DNA of 64,000 bases from Chitinophaga qingshengii (GTDB lineage Bacteria; Bacteroidota; Bacteroidia; Chitinophagales; Chitinophagaceae): positions 930,001 to 994,000 of the forward strand of contig NZ_JACVFC010000002.1 in NCBI RefSeq assembly GCF_014529935.1, given 5' to 3'. Both the position numbers and the translations under genes were made by a program. Position 1 is the stretch's first letter; each line of letters starts with the position of its first letter. Under the pieces are notes generated by a model. That model made no database searches. It saw nothing but the letters and a program-made list of their open reading frames with translations, and was not told the DNA's origin. This document shows positions 44,001 through 52,754 of this stretch, one piece after another.

Positions 44001-44265
44001 TTTGACCGTTTACCGGCACTTCCTGGTTGATAAAACCGATGTAGGACAATACCAGTGTAGCATTGGGAGCTACCTGTACTTTAAAGCCGCCATCAGCACC
44101 AGACATGGCACCGTTGGCAGTTCCCTTTTCCTTTACCGTAACACCCGGTAAAGGGGTTCCTTTTTCATCTTTTACGGTTCCCGTAACAGCTTTTTTATCC
44201 TGCGCCCATACAGCGAAGCTACAGCACAAAAAGAGCAACGTGGTGAGAAGAAATGATCTTCGCAT
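41011..44265 (-). CDS. SusC/RagA-family TonB-dependent outer-membrane protein (locus 1)
   Basis: 1084 residues. Signal peptide (MRRSFLLTTLLFLCCSFAVWAQ), carboxypeptidase-regulatory-like domain (VTGTVKDEKGTPLPGVTVKEKGT), plug with VAGLDISAAAGGPAAAPRIVLRGA, then SVTVLKGAAATALYGSRAINGAILITTKKG, and a barrel ending in the aromatic FVRNMGVTVQVGF. No STN domain, so it is not expected to signal to an anti-sigma factor. AAGGAA sits just upstream of the ATG. Promoter at 44560. Confidence 0.95.
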   Translation of the reverse strand: MRRSFLLTTLLFLCCSFAVWAQDKKAVTGTVKDEKGTPLPGVTVKEKGTANGAMSGADGGFKVQVAPNATLVLSYIGFINQEVPVNGQTSLTIVLKEDNKNLNEVVVTAMGMKREQRKLGYAVTELKGADVAKTNSINPVSALQGKVAGLDISAAAGGPAAAPRIVLRGAKSLNGKDQPIFIVDGVIFENDESAADVNFGNVLKNLNPDDYESVTVLKGAAATALYGSRAINGAILITTKKGNARKGIGVTVSQTAQMEKVYRGAIDLQNSYGQGTNGTYDNTKGGNSFGAPMDGRMVQLANGMMVPYTPKPNNAKDLYQTGKYFNTNVAMEGGNDKGTFRLSYSHLDNNSVSPNNSFGRNTFAFRGSSQISKVLSADAGVTYATSKTLNPDRQGGDYTNYNIGRKWVYVFPRNYDPSIWSKPENYLGPNGGRANLNTNPGADFFYQQAYNSWTRKESLITGNFSLTAVANDWLKFVGKANFSSEQSTDERKEVGTGDFFKGSDGFYSIAGVNKSQYTFTGMAIITPKLGKKFDGSLNLGGETWNSGIGKQYNNYSDGGLRIPFLYDITNSVNAPVVKNDPLLRKRINSVFFAASLAYNNELFLDVTGRNDWSSALTYPAGSKGNTTNSYFYPSVSAAWEFTQTLKEEMPSWISYGKLRASYAMVGGDLDPYQINTGYYTTGLFQGASTGKSLPLVNIYNSDILPNMNLKPSISKSWELGANVRFFNNRLGFDFAWYRTNITNQIINLPTPIESGVTSRYINAGSMINRGIELSINGTPIQNKNFTWDVTLNGSRNKNKIVSLTPGVDQLELNEDQGVKAIASVGGSYGNLITDYGYTRDANGKPLITLGGSDFPYKFVRGRAVVGNIMPDFNLGLQNNFTYKNWSLGVLIQARIGGDFFSASHQYGTGRGTTANTMYGRDTEHGGITWTNAAGVTRNDGMIPDAVFQQGTKIKGKDGQDVVLDGMTYQQAYEKGYVTPLTPYQYYGMVGDWGIGIREASVFDASYVALREVSLGYSLPTEMVQRWRLNSLRVSLVGRNLGYLFNNLPDHINPEAVRNNKTSAFSEYGAVPFVRNMGVTVQVGF

Positions 44266-44400
44266 GGCTTCCTTTTGGTTTAAATTATAACAAGTGTTCA
44301 GTCACATGGTATTACATCGATACACGGGAATGCCTTTACCGGCAAATGTTTGCAGCGCGCAGCAAAGAAGGCAGGCAAAACATAGTTTCCGTTTCCGTAT

Positions 44401-44517
44401 TTAAATGGACCTACTCCATTTGGCAATTTCATTGTTCACTGCTCTCGTTTCGCTACAGTAGTAAAACGTTTTAGCAACCTGTTCTAAAAAAAACTTGTCA
44501 ATATTCCGTCGCTCCAT
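44401..44517 (-). CDS. candidate small ORF in the SusC locus 1 leader
   Basis: 38-codon ATG frame (begins MERRNIDKFFLEQVAK, ends KWSRSI, stop TAA) lying between the predicted transcription start near 44553 and SusC. No recognisable domain; it could be a chance frame. It is listed because its setting, a long leader after a well-formed promoter, is favourable for a regulatory upstream ORF. Confidence 0.25.
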   Translation of the reverse strand: MERRNIDKFFLEQVAKTFYYCSETRAVNNEIAKWSRSI

Positions 44518-44559
44518 TTTCAATTCACAGACAAGTATTCGCTATAGCAATTACAGTTT

Positions 44560-44590
44560 CAAACTTAGGGATAATTATGAGAAGTGCAAA
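44560..44590 (-). promoter_or_regulatory. Bacteroidota promoter of SusC locus 1
   Basis: TTTG (44590-44587) and TAAGTTTG (44567-44560) on the minus strand, 19 bp apart. Both elements match consensus. Expected start near 44553, giving a leader of about 288 nt. Confidence 0.8.
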
Positions 44591-44728
44591 AAAGATTTAA
44601 CAATTTTTTGATGTTTCGTTAACAAGCGGTTAATTCCATTAAAATAATATAGCTCATCAGGAAAATACTATCAGTTTGCATTCCTGTTGGATAAAAACGA
44701 CTTCAATAGTGGGAAATGTTTGATAACC

Positions 44729-44762
44729 AAAAGCCCGTCCAAACAAGCAGACGGGCCTTTTC
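44729..44762. terminator. terminator of the locus 2 SusCD operon
   Basis: Stem GCCCGTC / GACGGGC with a 10-nt loop, T run on each side (CTTTTGG on the minus strand). Confidence 0.75.
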
Positions 44763-44836
44763 ATTTTGGGATTTTGGAATTTTGGAATTTGATGATTTAT
44801 TTATTCATTGGGTTATTTATTCATTTATTTATTGCC
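44762..44836. repeat. 8-nt periodic A/T array after the locus 2 operon
   Basis: Nine consecutive octads in strict register (ATTTTGGG, ATTTTGGA, ATTTTGGA, ATTTGATG, ATTTATTT, ATTCATTG and so on). The array contains the stop codon and last residues (INK) of the 44821 gene. Confidence 0.88.
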
Positions 44837-45543
44837 TCAATCATCAGTCTGGCGGCGGTTTCATCGAAAGGTTCCCGGTAATCATTGAGAAACTTACGGG
44901 CCGCAGCCTGCGCGTCGGGGTCCTTCCCCAACGCCTCCAGCAAGGCCTTTTTACGGATAGAGACTTTCACCGGTACCTGGTCTTTTACCAGGTAATAGGT
45001 ATATGCTTTTTTGTATTCATCATAATTTTTGCCGGTTTGCACCATGCCTTTGTCTACAAAATCGGCCTGCTGAAAAGTTACTTTCACGTCTTTCACCAGC
45101 CTGTATTTACCCGCTGCCAGCTGCTCCACGAATTTATGCACCCCATCGAGCTGCATGGCCACAAACGCGTTTTCTTCATTTCCTTTCTTAAAATGGAACG
45201 CCTGCACATCATTCACCTCCGGCGCATAGGCTTTCCCGTCGCCACCTTTCACAATCAGCATATTTTTTTCCAGGTCAATATTGGCGTCGTATACCACAGA
45301 ACGGGCTACCCGTTTGTTGTCCATAGAATCAATCCATAAACGGCCCCAATCGGTATATAAATAAGGAGTGCCAACGGTATTTTCCTTCGGATGAAAAGAA
45401 TATACGGAACCGAACTTTACCCCCATATTACTGGATACGGCATTGCGGAAACTAATGCCTTGTGAAAGTCCCGACGAATCCTGCGCCTGAACGACCAGGC
45501 AGGCTAATACAAAAATGGTTGAAAACAAACTGATTTTTTTCAT
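44821..45543 (-). CDS. secreted hypothetical protein, SusCD locus 2
   Basis: 240 residues, signal peptide MKKISLFSTIFVLACLVVQAQ, then SFRNAVSSNMGVKFGSVYSFHPKE and mostly beta structure, with a charged C-terminal part. It follows its SusD by 31 bp and is the last gene of that operon. The family is not known to me. A role with the SusCD transporter, such as a substrate-binding or structural accessory, is inferred from the position only. It ends inside the octad array. Confidence 0.7.
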   Translation of the reverse strand: MKKISLFSTIFVLACLVVQAQDSSGLSQGISFRNAVSSNMGVKFGSVYSFHPKENTVGTPYLYTDWGRLWIDSMDNKRVARSVVYDANIDLEKNMLIVKGGDGKAYAPEVNDVQAFHFKKGNEENAFVAMQLDGVHKFVEQLAAGKYRLVKDVKVTFQQADFVDKGMVQTGKNYDEYKKAYTYYLVKDQVPVKVSIRKKALLEALGKDPDAQAAARKFLNDYREPFDETAARLMIEAINK

Positions 45544-45574
45544 GGCGTTTTTATTATGGTGTTGGTTAATACGG

Positions 45575-47146
45575 TCAGGGTTTGTCCCACCACACGGGTG
45601 TCATAAAAATATCAGGTCCCTGTGCTGCGTTGGCTGCTTCCACATTTGCCCTGTTGACATCGTAATCATTCCTGGGATACCGCAACCGCCGGGGTATCTG
45701 CCCGTTGGTTTCATTGTTTTTATAGTTCACCGGCGTAAGTACCGGGAAACCACTGCGGCGCCAATTGGCATACGCCTCGTATTCATTCAGGAAAGTGGTA
45801 ATATAATACTGGGTGTTGATAGCCTCCAATTGAGCGCTCAAAGCTCCGGCCAGCGCAGCTGCCTGTGCATTGGCATAGGTGGTAGCGGCGCCATCGTCGT
45901 ACACAATAGATGAGGAATACAGCGACCATTGCCAGATACCGGACTTCACCCCGGCGGTAAAAAACGGTACCGGACTGCCGGTAATCCAGCCCCGGGCGGC
46001 CGCTTCGGCCAGCATGAGCTGTACTTCTGAATAGGTGATAAAAATATTGGGGGAGTTGGGTTGTACAATCACTTGTTTAGGCTGCGAATAATGCGCCAGG
46101 TTGGCATCACCGGTGGAACCAATGCCAAATACCGGATCGGAACTGTTATCAAAACCATTGGGCAGCCCTTTCTGCAAGGCAGGGTTATCCGATCCGCCAG
46201 GGGTGGAATCCGGCTTAGGCAATTCGGAGATCATCTGTAACCGCGGATCAGCCCTGGATTGCAGCAGGTTGACAAAAAACTTCGACAGCTTAATGCTAAG
46301 GTTATCTTTCCCCGTTTCTGCCCTGCTGCCCGGATATACCCCTATCACATGGCTATTGGGATTATCATAATCGCCGGCGGCATGCTGGATGTAAAAAGCA
46401 TCGGTATTGGCCGTGAACACCCCACCAGCCAGGGCTTGCTGTACCCAGGCTTTCCCTTTTGAAGGGTCCGCCTTTTTTGACAAACGTAAACCTACCCGCA
46501 GCAACAACGAATAAGCCAGTTTTTTCCACTGTGCAGGAGAGCCGCCATAGCCGGAGATATCAGCACTGCCTGGCGTGGGCTTGGCAGGGTCCAGCTGCGC
46601 CGCCGCGGCCTGCAACTCTGCGGCAAAACCAGCGTAGATCGCCTCCTGCGGATCATACGCAGGGGTGAAATTCTGATCAATAAATCCTTTACCGGCTGCA
46701 ACATAGGGCACATTGCCATACAGGTCGGTCAACCGCTGCAACATGATCACCCTGGCAATTCTGGCCATAGCGGTGTAGTTGTCCTGGTTGGCATCGTTCT
46801 TCGTTTGTTCTATCAGCGTGGTCAGTATCTTCACGCCATTCGGATAAAACGAGTTAAACGCCGAGCCGCTGTAACCGTCGTTATAGAGATATTTATCGCC
46901 TACATAAGTCAGACTGGTAGAAGCAAGATGCTGTACCATCGGACCGCAGTAAATAAGATTGGCCCGCCATGCTTCAAACTCGCCGCCGGAGACATACAAC
47001 AGCCCCCGGGTGAGCAATATACCCGGCGACACGTTCGGCGCGGCAGTAGGGTCTGTATTGATCTGTTCAAAATTTTTGGTGCAGGACGTCAGCGACAGCC
47101 ATAACAGCAGTACGATGGTCCCATATGTATATATTGACTTAACCAT
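45575..47146 (-). CDS. SusD/RagB-family lipoprotein (locus 2)
   Basis: 523 residues. Lipobox LTSC (Cys 22), then TKNFEQINTDPTAAPNVSPGILLTRG. SusD-like_2 type, paralogous to the other three in the window. Starts 12 bp after the stop of SusC, followed by the secreted protein at 44821. Controlled perhaps by the LacI regulator upstream. Confidence 0.92.
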   Translation of the reverse strand: MVKSIYTYGTIVLLLWLSLTSCTKNFEQINTDPTAAPNVSPGILLTRGLLYVSGGEFEAWRANLIYCGPMVQHLASTSLTYVGDKYLYNDGYSGSAFNSFYPNGVKILTTLIEQTKNDANQDNYTAMARIARVIMLQRLTDLYGNVPYVAAGKGFIDQNFTPAYDPQEAIYAGFAAELQAAAAQLDPAKPTPGSADISGYGGSPAQWKKLAYSLLLRVGLRLSKKADPSKGKAWVQQALAGGVFTANTDAFYIQHAAGDYDNPNSHVIGVYPGSRAETGKDNLSIKLSKFFVNLLQSRADPRLQMISELPKPDSTPGGSDNPALQKGLPNGFDNSSDPVFGIGSTGDANLAHYSQPKQVIVQPNSPNIFITYSEVQLMLAEAAARGWITGSPVPFFTAGVKSGIWQWSLYSSSIVYDDGAATTYANAQAAALAGALSAQLEAINTQYYITTFLNEYEAYANWRRSGFPVLTPVNYKNNETNGQIPRRLRYPRNDYDVNRANVEAANAAQGPDIFMTPVWWDKP

Positions 47147-47158
47147 GATCGAAGCGAT

Positions 47159-50100
47159 TTAGAATTTTACATTCAGGTTTAAACCGTAACTCCTGGACTG
47201 TGGATAACCCAGCAGTTCAGCGCCCTGGCCGGCACCGTTGCTATAGGTGGATTCAGGGTCCACATTGGGTATATCTTTATAAATGATCCAGAGGTTCCTG
47301 GCCACAAACGACAGCGAAGCGCCGGTAAACGGTGATTTACCTAGGATACCGGCAGGCAGGTTGTAAGTCAGTATCACCTGGCGCAGCTTTATAAAAGCGC
47401 CGCTGTATATAAATGGCTCAGCGATGTTAAATGCAATATTCTGAAAGTAATCCTGCGCATCTACGGTCTTATTCACGTACTTGGTAGGATCGTTGGGGTC
47501 CTGCGCTTTAATGGTGATACCACCGTTACGGCCTTGCAGCGTAGCTTTCTGCAAACCGTAATAATAGGCGTAGTCGTTGGTACCGGAATATATTTTGTTA
47601 CCCCAGCGGGAATCAATGAGTACACCCAGCGAGAAGGCTTTATAGGTGAAGGTGTTGGTCAGGCCCAGCGTATAAGGCGCCACGCCGGTTCCAAAGATGG
47701 TAAGCGGCCCTTGCAGCGGTTTGCCTGCGGAATTAAACAGGATGTTGCCCTGATCATCGCGCTGGAAGCTGTAGCCCTGTATCACACCAAACGGATAGGT
47801 AGGCACCTGTTGAATGGTGACGTTAAACGTACGTACATCCGCTACTTTCAGCGCATTCAGTTTCCCATCCAGCTGAATCACTTCACTTTTATTGTAGGCG
47901 AAGTTGGGCGTGATGTCCCAGGTAAAGTTCTTACTCCGTACAGGCGTTCCTGTTACCATCAGTTCCACACCTTTATTGCTCACTTTACCCACATTGATAA
48001 AGGCAGTATTATACCCGGAAGCATTGGAGATGGTAGTTTGTACGATATCGTCCTTTGTTTTGCGGGTGTACCAGGAGAAGTCTACCGACAGGCGGTTATC
48101 AAAGAAACGTGCTTCAAAGCCGGCTTCATAGCTGGTATTGACATAAGGCCGCAGATGGGCATTGGGAACAGCGTAACTGCCATCCTGTGCCTTTTTTACG
48201 TCGGCCACCGGCAGACTGGTAGTGCCCAGCACCAGTGGGTTTTGCACCTGGTAGGCCAAGCGGAGCCTGTACGGATCGGTATCGCCACCCACCTGCGCCC
48301 AGGATGTACGCAGCTTTGCGTAGTTGATCCATTTGGGCATAGTTAGTGCATCGGAGAGCACAAAACTGAGGCCGGCAGAGGGATAGAAGATACTGTTACT
48401 GTTGAGCGGCAGCGTGGAGAACCAGTCATTACGCCCGGTGAGGGTCAGGTACAGGTAACTTTTATACGATAATTCCGCCGAACCGTATACCGAGTTGATT
48501 TTCTTTTCGAAGATATCGTTGGTAACGGTTTTTGTCTGCAGATTGCTTTGATCGTAGAAGTAAGGAATATTGAAGGTATTACCGTTGAGGAACAGTTTAT
48601 CATTTTTGTTACGCATTACGTTAGCGCCGATAAAGCCGGACACCCGCCATTTTTCTGCAAAACCTTTTTCTACGCCCACCATCACATCGGCATTGAGTTC
48701 ATAAAAATGCTGACGGGTTTGATCGTTGATTTGTCCGCCGGGAATATAGGCGGTACCGTTAGGTGTCACCCCTTTGTTATCGCGGTAAAACATATCCGCG
48801 CCGATGCGGCCTTTCACGTAGAGCCAGTCGAGGATATCGTAGCGGAGTTCGGCAGCGTTGATAAAACGGTCTTTTTTATCTGCCTGTTCAAAGTCGTATA
48901 CTGAGAACCAGGGGTTGGTAGTATATACATTGTCCTGCCAGCGGAACTCGTTGCCGTTGGCATCGAGTTTACTATCCTTCAGTGTTTGCACCGCCAGGGA
49001 AGTAGGCAGCAGGTAGAGGGCGAAGTTGGCGTTACCGGGTGAGTCGGATACGCGGGGCCTGTTGGTAGTACGTTCGCGGATATATTTGGCGTACACGTTG
49101 AGGTGCAGTTTTTTACCGAGCCAGGCGGACACATTGAGCGAGAGGTTATCGCGGCGCATACCGGAGTTGGGAAGCGTAGCCTCATTTTTCATGTCCGTAG
49201 CGCCGAAACGCCAGGTTACCTTGTCGTTGCCGCCGCTGGCAGCCACGGAGTTGGTGAAGGTGTAACCGCTGCGGTAGAATTTTTTGAAATTATTTTTCAC
49301 CGCACTGTACGGGCGACTGATGCCATCATACTGGATCACAGACGAGCCGTCGAGCGGAGCGCCCCAGCTGAAAAGACCGGCAGCGCGGGCTTCTGCCGCC
49401 GTCTGCGGTTTCAGGCCATTGAGGCCCATCCCGTAGTCGTATTGCCAATCGAGGTTTTCCACAACAGGCCGGTCGAGTACAATATTGCTGCTGAACTCCA
49501 CCCCTACCCCTTTGCGACTGGCGCCGCCTTTGGTAGTGATGAGGATGACGCCGTTGGAAGCGCGGGAGCCGTATAACGCTGCCGCCGTGCCGCCTTTGAG
49601 TACAGAAATGGTGGCAATATCATCCGGGTTGATACTGGAAATACCATCGCCTGCGTCCATACCGCCGTATTCACCGGCAGCGCCGAGGTTATCATTATTG
49701 ATAGGAATCCCATCTACTACGATAAGGGGTTGGTTGTTCCTGTTTTTATCGATGGAAGTATTACCGCGGAGGATAATACGGCTGGATCCGGCCGGACCGG
49801 TAGCGGTGGAGGTAACGTTCAGGCCGGCCACTTTACCGGAGAGCGCATTAGCGATATTGGTAGTGCGTGCCTGGGTGAGCTCCTCTCCTTTTACTTCAGA
49901 CACCGAGTATCCCAGCGCCTTCTTTTCCTTTTTGATACCAAGTGCCGTGACCACTACTTCACCCAGGCTTTTTTCATCGGGCACCAGGGAGATGTTGAGC
50001 TGGGCCTGGTTACCCACAGGTACTTCCTGTGTGACGTAGCCCAGGAAGCGGAAAACGAGTGTACTGCCGGGTGGCAGAGACAATGAAAAATTTCCGTCGC

Positions 50101-50269
50101 CATTGGTAACGGTGCCTTTGGAGGTACCTTTTACCAGGATGTTGACGCCCGAAAGCGGTTGACCGGTATTGTCGGTTACCTTACCGGTAATAGCCTGTTG
50201 TGCCCATACTACAGGGGTAACTAATAACAACAATACGAATAGCAGTACCTGCGTAAAGATTCTGATCAT
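47159..50269 (-). CDS. SusC/RagA-family TonB-dependent outer-membrane protein (locus 2)
   Basis: 1036 residues. Signal peptide MIRIFTQVLLFVLLLLVTPVVWA, then the carboxypeptidase-like domain (AITGKVTDNTGQPLSGVNILVKGT), plug (VAGLNVTSTATGPAGSSRIILRGN) and the SVLKGGTAAALYGSRASNGVILITTKGG segment that ends the plug. Barrel ends SYGLNLNVKF. No STN domain. First gene of a three-gene operon; the LacI gene lies 161 bp upstream in the same direction. Confidence 0.95.
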   Translation of the reverse strand: MIRIFTQVLLFVLLLLVTPVVWAQQAITGKVTDNTGQPLSGVNILVKGTSKGTVTNGDGNFSLSLPPGSTLVFRFLGYVTQEVPVGNQAQLNISLVPDEKSLGEVVVTALGIKKEKKALGYSVSEVKGEELTQARTTNIANALSGKVAGLNVTSTATGPAGSSRIILRGNTSIDKNRNNQPLIVVDGIPINNDNLGAAGEYGGMDAGDGISSINPDDIATISVLKGGTAAALYGSRASNGVILITTKGGASRKGVGVEFSSNIVLDRPVVENLDWQYDYGMGLNGLKPQTAAEARAAGLFSWGAPLDGSSVIQYDGISRPYSAVKNNFKKFYRSGYTFTNSVAASGGNDKVTWRFGATDMKNEATLPNSGMRRDNLSLNVSAWLGKKLHLNVYAKYIRERTTNRPRVSDSPGNANFALYLLPTSLAVQTLKDSKLDANGNEFRWQDNVYTTNPWFSVYDFEQADKKDRFINAAELRYDILDWLYVKGRIGADMFYRDNKGVTPNGTAYIPGGQINDQTRQHFYELNADVMVGVEKGFAEKWRVSGFIGANVMRNKNDKLFLNGNTFNIPYFYDQSNLQTKTVTNDIFEKKINSVYGSAELSYKSYLYLTLTGRNDWFSTLPLNSNSIFYPSAGLSFVLSDALTMPKWINYAKLRTSWAQVGGDTDPYRLRLAYQVQNPLVLGTTSLPVADVKKAQDGSYAVPNAHLRPYVNTSYEAGFEARFFDNRLSVDFSWYTRKTKDDIVQTTISNASGYNTAFINVGKVSNKGVELMVTGTPVRSKNFTWDITPNFAYNKSEVIQLDGKLNALKVADVRTFNVTIQQVPTYPFGVIQGYSFQRDDQGNILFNSAGKPLQGPLTIFGTGVAPYTLGLTNTFTYKAFSLGVLIDSRWGNKIYSGTNDYAYYYGLQKATLQGRNGGITIKAQDPNDPTKYVNKTVDAQDYFQNIAFNIAEPFIYSGAFIKLRQVILTYNLPAGILGKSPFTGASLSFVARNLWIIYKDIPNVDPESTYSNGAGQGAELLGYPQSRSYGLNLNVKF

Positions 50270-50430
50270 ATGTCATGCGGATAAAAGTGAAAGATGGTGT
50301 TTTGGTTGAATAGGGCTTTCAGACCTGGTTGAGGCGCAGGGCAGAAAACTATTTTACATAACAACAATGTAGCACTTTTTGTTTCCCTGATCACCGCAGT
50401 GAACAGGAACATATGATCAGGCGTGGGATA

Positions 50431-51456
50431 TTATTTTTTGCCGGGATCAGAAGAAGCTCTTATGATCACCGAAGGTTCCAGCACGATTTGCCGGGGAGCA
50501 GCGGAGGGATGATTCAGTTCCTGCATCAGCAGTTCCACGATATTTCTACCGATTTCCGGAATAGGCTGTGCTACGCAGGTGATGGACGGGCTGTGCAGGC
50601 GGAAGAGGTCATGGTCATCGAAGCTGGCCACACCGATCTGTGCACCTATTTCCCAGCCGAGGGAGCGGATAGCTTCAATGCCGTAGATACCGAGGTAGTT
50701 GGTGGCAAAGAATACCGCATCGAGGCCTTTAATGCTTGTCAGGAATTTTTTGATTTCAGTTGTAAATGCTTCGCGTTCCAGTTCGAACGGTATTTTCTTT
50801 ACCAGGCTTTTACTGAAAGGCAGTTGGTGATCTTTCAGCGCAGCAGTAAATCCTTCCAGACGGTCTTTCATTTGAATCTGGTCGGAGGTGATGGTAACGA
50901 TCGCGATTTTTTTATAGCCCTGATTGGCCAGGTGGCTGGTAACGTTGTAAGCGCCCTGGTAGTTATCTACCACCACATAGTGAGAGCTGACATGCGGAAA
51001 ATAGCGGTCCATCAGTACTACTGGTTTGGACGTTGCTTTCAGCTGTTCTATTTCCTTATCCAGGTTTTTGGTAGGGGTAACGATATAGGCATCCACCTGG
51101 CGGTATTTCAGTACCTCCAGGAGACCTTTTGCTTTTTCCGTATTGTCTTCCGTACTGCCATAGAGCACTTTGTACCCGTGTTTATCAGCTTCATCTTCCA
51201 TGACTTTAGCGAGGCTGGCGAAGAAGTTATTGGCGATATCTTCCACGATCAGTCCGATCGTTTTGGTTTTTCCGGTACGGAGGCCTCGGGCCAGCTGATT
51301 TGGTTTGTACTTCAGCCGGGAAGCGATTTTCTGTATTTTTTTGCTTACCTGCTCGCTGATCCGTTTCTCTTTCGCTTTGCCGTTGAGTACAAACGAGACA
51401 GTGGTAGGAGATACTCCCGCTTGTTTTGCAATATCTTTTATAGAGATTCCTTTCAT
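50431..51456 (-). CDS. LacI-family transcriptional regulator
   Basis: 341 residues from MKGISIKDIAKQAG at 51456; an ATG three codons earlier (51465) is also possible. The N-terminal HTH reads DIAKQAGVSPTTVSFVLNGKAKEKR and the hinge helix KYKPNQLARGLRTGKT, followed by a periplasmic-binding-protein-like effector domain (TIGLIVEDIANNFFASLAKVM). It is co-directional with the locus 2 SusCD operon and divergent from the AraC gene (261-bp gap). Most likely a sugar-responsive regulator of the adjacent SusCD operon. Confidence 0.9.
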   Translation of the reverse strand: MKGISIKDIAKQAGVSPTTVSFVLNGKAKEKRISEQVSKKIQKIASRLKYKPNQLARGLRTGKTKTIGLIVEDIANNFFASLAKVMEDEADKHGYKVLYGSTEDNTEKAKGLLEVLKYRQVDAYIVTPTKNLDKEIEQLKATSKPVVLMDRYFPHVSSHYVVVDNYQGAYNVTSHLANQGYKKIAIVTITSDQIQMKDRLEGFTAALKDHQLPFSKSLVKKIPFELEREAFTTEIKKFLTSIKGLDAVFFATNYLGIYGIEAIRSLGWEIGAQIGVASFDDHDLFRLHSPSITCVAQPIPEIGRNIVELLMQELNHPSAAPRQIVLEPSVIIRASSDPGKK

Positions 51457-51717
51457 AGACAACAAATGCTATATCGATTTAGCCCAGCGTAATTTACAAA
51501 ATGAAAGCTGAAATTTACATTCTTGTACTAATTATTCCAAAAAAGTTGCTAAATCTTCTGAATGAGATTAGCAGCCGGTCTATGACATTTAAGGGTCATT
51601 TTCGCAATAATGATATTTTTTTAACCAATTTTTAATAATTTGGCAACATTCATAGGACAATGGCAATACTAAATAGGGTATTGTTGGTTACCAGTAGTTT
51701 AAAAAATTAATACTTGA

Positions 51718-52593
51718 ATGAAACCCATTCTTATTAAAGTTGGGGCTTTTGCCGATAATCAGATCACCATCATAGAGCGATGTGATCCGTATTTTAACAC
51801 ACCTTTTCACTTCCATCCGGAGTGTGAGCTGGTGTTTGTTACGGAGAGCCACGGGAAGAGGATTGTAGGGGACAGCATTGAGAGCTTTGAAGAGGGCGAC
51901 ATGGTATTTTTGGGGCCGCACATCCCCCATGTATGGTATAACGAAGAAGAATATTATAAGGGAGATGAAAATCTGAAGGCCCGTTCTGTAGTGATTTATT
52001 TCCCTAAAGATATTTTTGGGGAGAAATTTTACGGTCTGCCGGAAACGAAGGCGCTAAGCGAACTTTTTCATCGCGCGCAGCGCGGGATGAAAATCATAGG
52101 ACCCACCTATGACAAGTTAAAGCCGGAAATATTGTCGCTCCCCAAAAAGGAGGGGCTGGACCGGATCATCTCTTTGCTGAACATTCTGAAAACGCTGTCG
52201 GAAACGCGCGATTGTTATTACCTGGCCAGCACGGGGTATTCGCATGCCTACAATGTAAAGGACAACCATAAAATAGACGAGGTATTTAAATATGTGATGA
52301 ACAACTTCTCCAAGGAAATTTCCCTGCAGGATGTGGCCAGCATCACTAATCTTTCTCCACAGTCGTTTTGCCGCTTCTTTAAAAACCGCACCAAAAAATC
52401 TTTTGTGCAGTTTCTCAACGAAGTACGGATTGGGCATGCCTGTAAGCGGCTGACCGAAGAAGACTGGTCTATTGCAGAAATCGCTTATTCCTGTGGGTTT
52501 AAGAATCTATCCAATTTTAACCGCTTTTTTAAAGAGATTGTAGGAAAAACGCCAAAGGAATACAAAAACGAACTCAGGTTAAAAGAAGCCTGA
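51718..52593 (+). CDS. AraC-family transcriptional regulator
   Basis: 291 residues. The N-terminal cupin domain has FHFHPECELVFVTESHGKRIVGD and GDMVFLGPHIPHVWY (metal/ligand pocket). The C-terminal double HTH includes ISLQDVASITNLSPQSFCRFFKNRTKKSFVQFLNEVR and IAEIAYSCGFKNLSNFNRFFKEIVGKTPKEY. Divergent from the LacI gene. Likely a sugar- or small-molecule-responsive regulator, target not known. Confidence 0.9.
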   Translation: MKPILIKVGAFADNQITIIERCDPYFNTPFHFHPECELVFVTESHGKRIVGDSIESFEEGDMVFLGPHIPHVWYNEEEYYKGDENLKARSVVIYFPKDIFGEKFYGLPETKALSELFHRAQRGMKIIGPTYDKLKPEILSLPKKEGLDRIISLLNILKTLSETRDCYYLASTGYSHAYNVKDNHKIDEVFKYVMNNFSKEISLQDVASITNLSPQSFCRFFKNRTKKSFVQFLNEVRIGHACKRLTEEDWSIAEIAYSCGFKNLSNFNRFFKEIVGKTPKEYKNELRLKEA

Positions 52594-52692
52594 TAATTTG
52601 GCTATTTAATTATTTAGCTATTTGATTATTGGGGTTGCTGCGATCCAACAGCACCCAATAAATAACCAAATAACAAAATAGCTAAATAACAA
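52593..52692. repeat. 8-nt periodic inverted pair after the AraC gene
   Basis: Left ATTTGGCT, ATTTAATT, ATTTAGCT, ATTTGATT; right AATAAATA, ACCAAATA, ACAAAATA, GCTAAATA, ACAAATTT. Loop about 20 nt. The array starts at the stop codon. Confidence 0.88.
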
Positions 52693-52754
52693 ATTTTCTT
52701 CTTACTTTCATCGGCAGTAATTCAACCAAAACATCTAATTGCTACTGTAATTCA

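Larger units (their letters stand above)
44266..44820. other. upstream region of SusC locus 1
   Basis: 555 bp between the ATG at 44265 and the end of the locus 2 operon. It holds a strong promoter at 44560-44590, a leader of about 290 nt with a candidate small frame, a hairpin AAATGGA/TCCATTT at 44402-44420, the 44729 terminator and the octad array 44762-44836. Confidence 0.6.

Noticed and set aside
39269..50269. Polysaccharide utilisation locus with enzymes
   Set aside because: SusCD pairs are present but no glycoside hydrolase, lyase or sulfatase adjoins them, so a PUL assignment is not supported.
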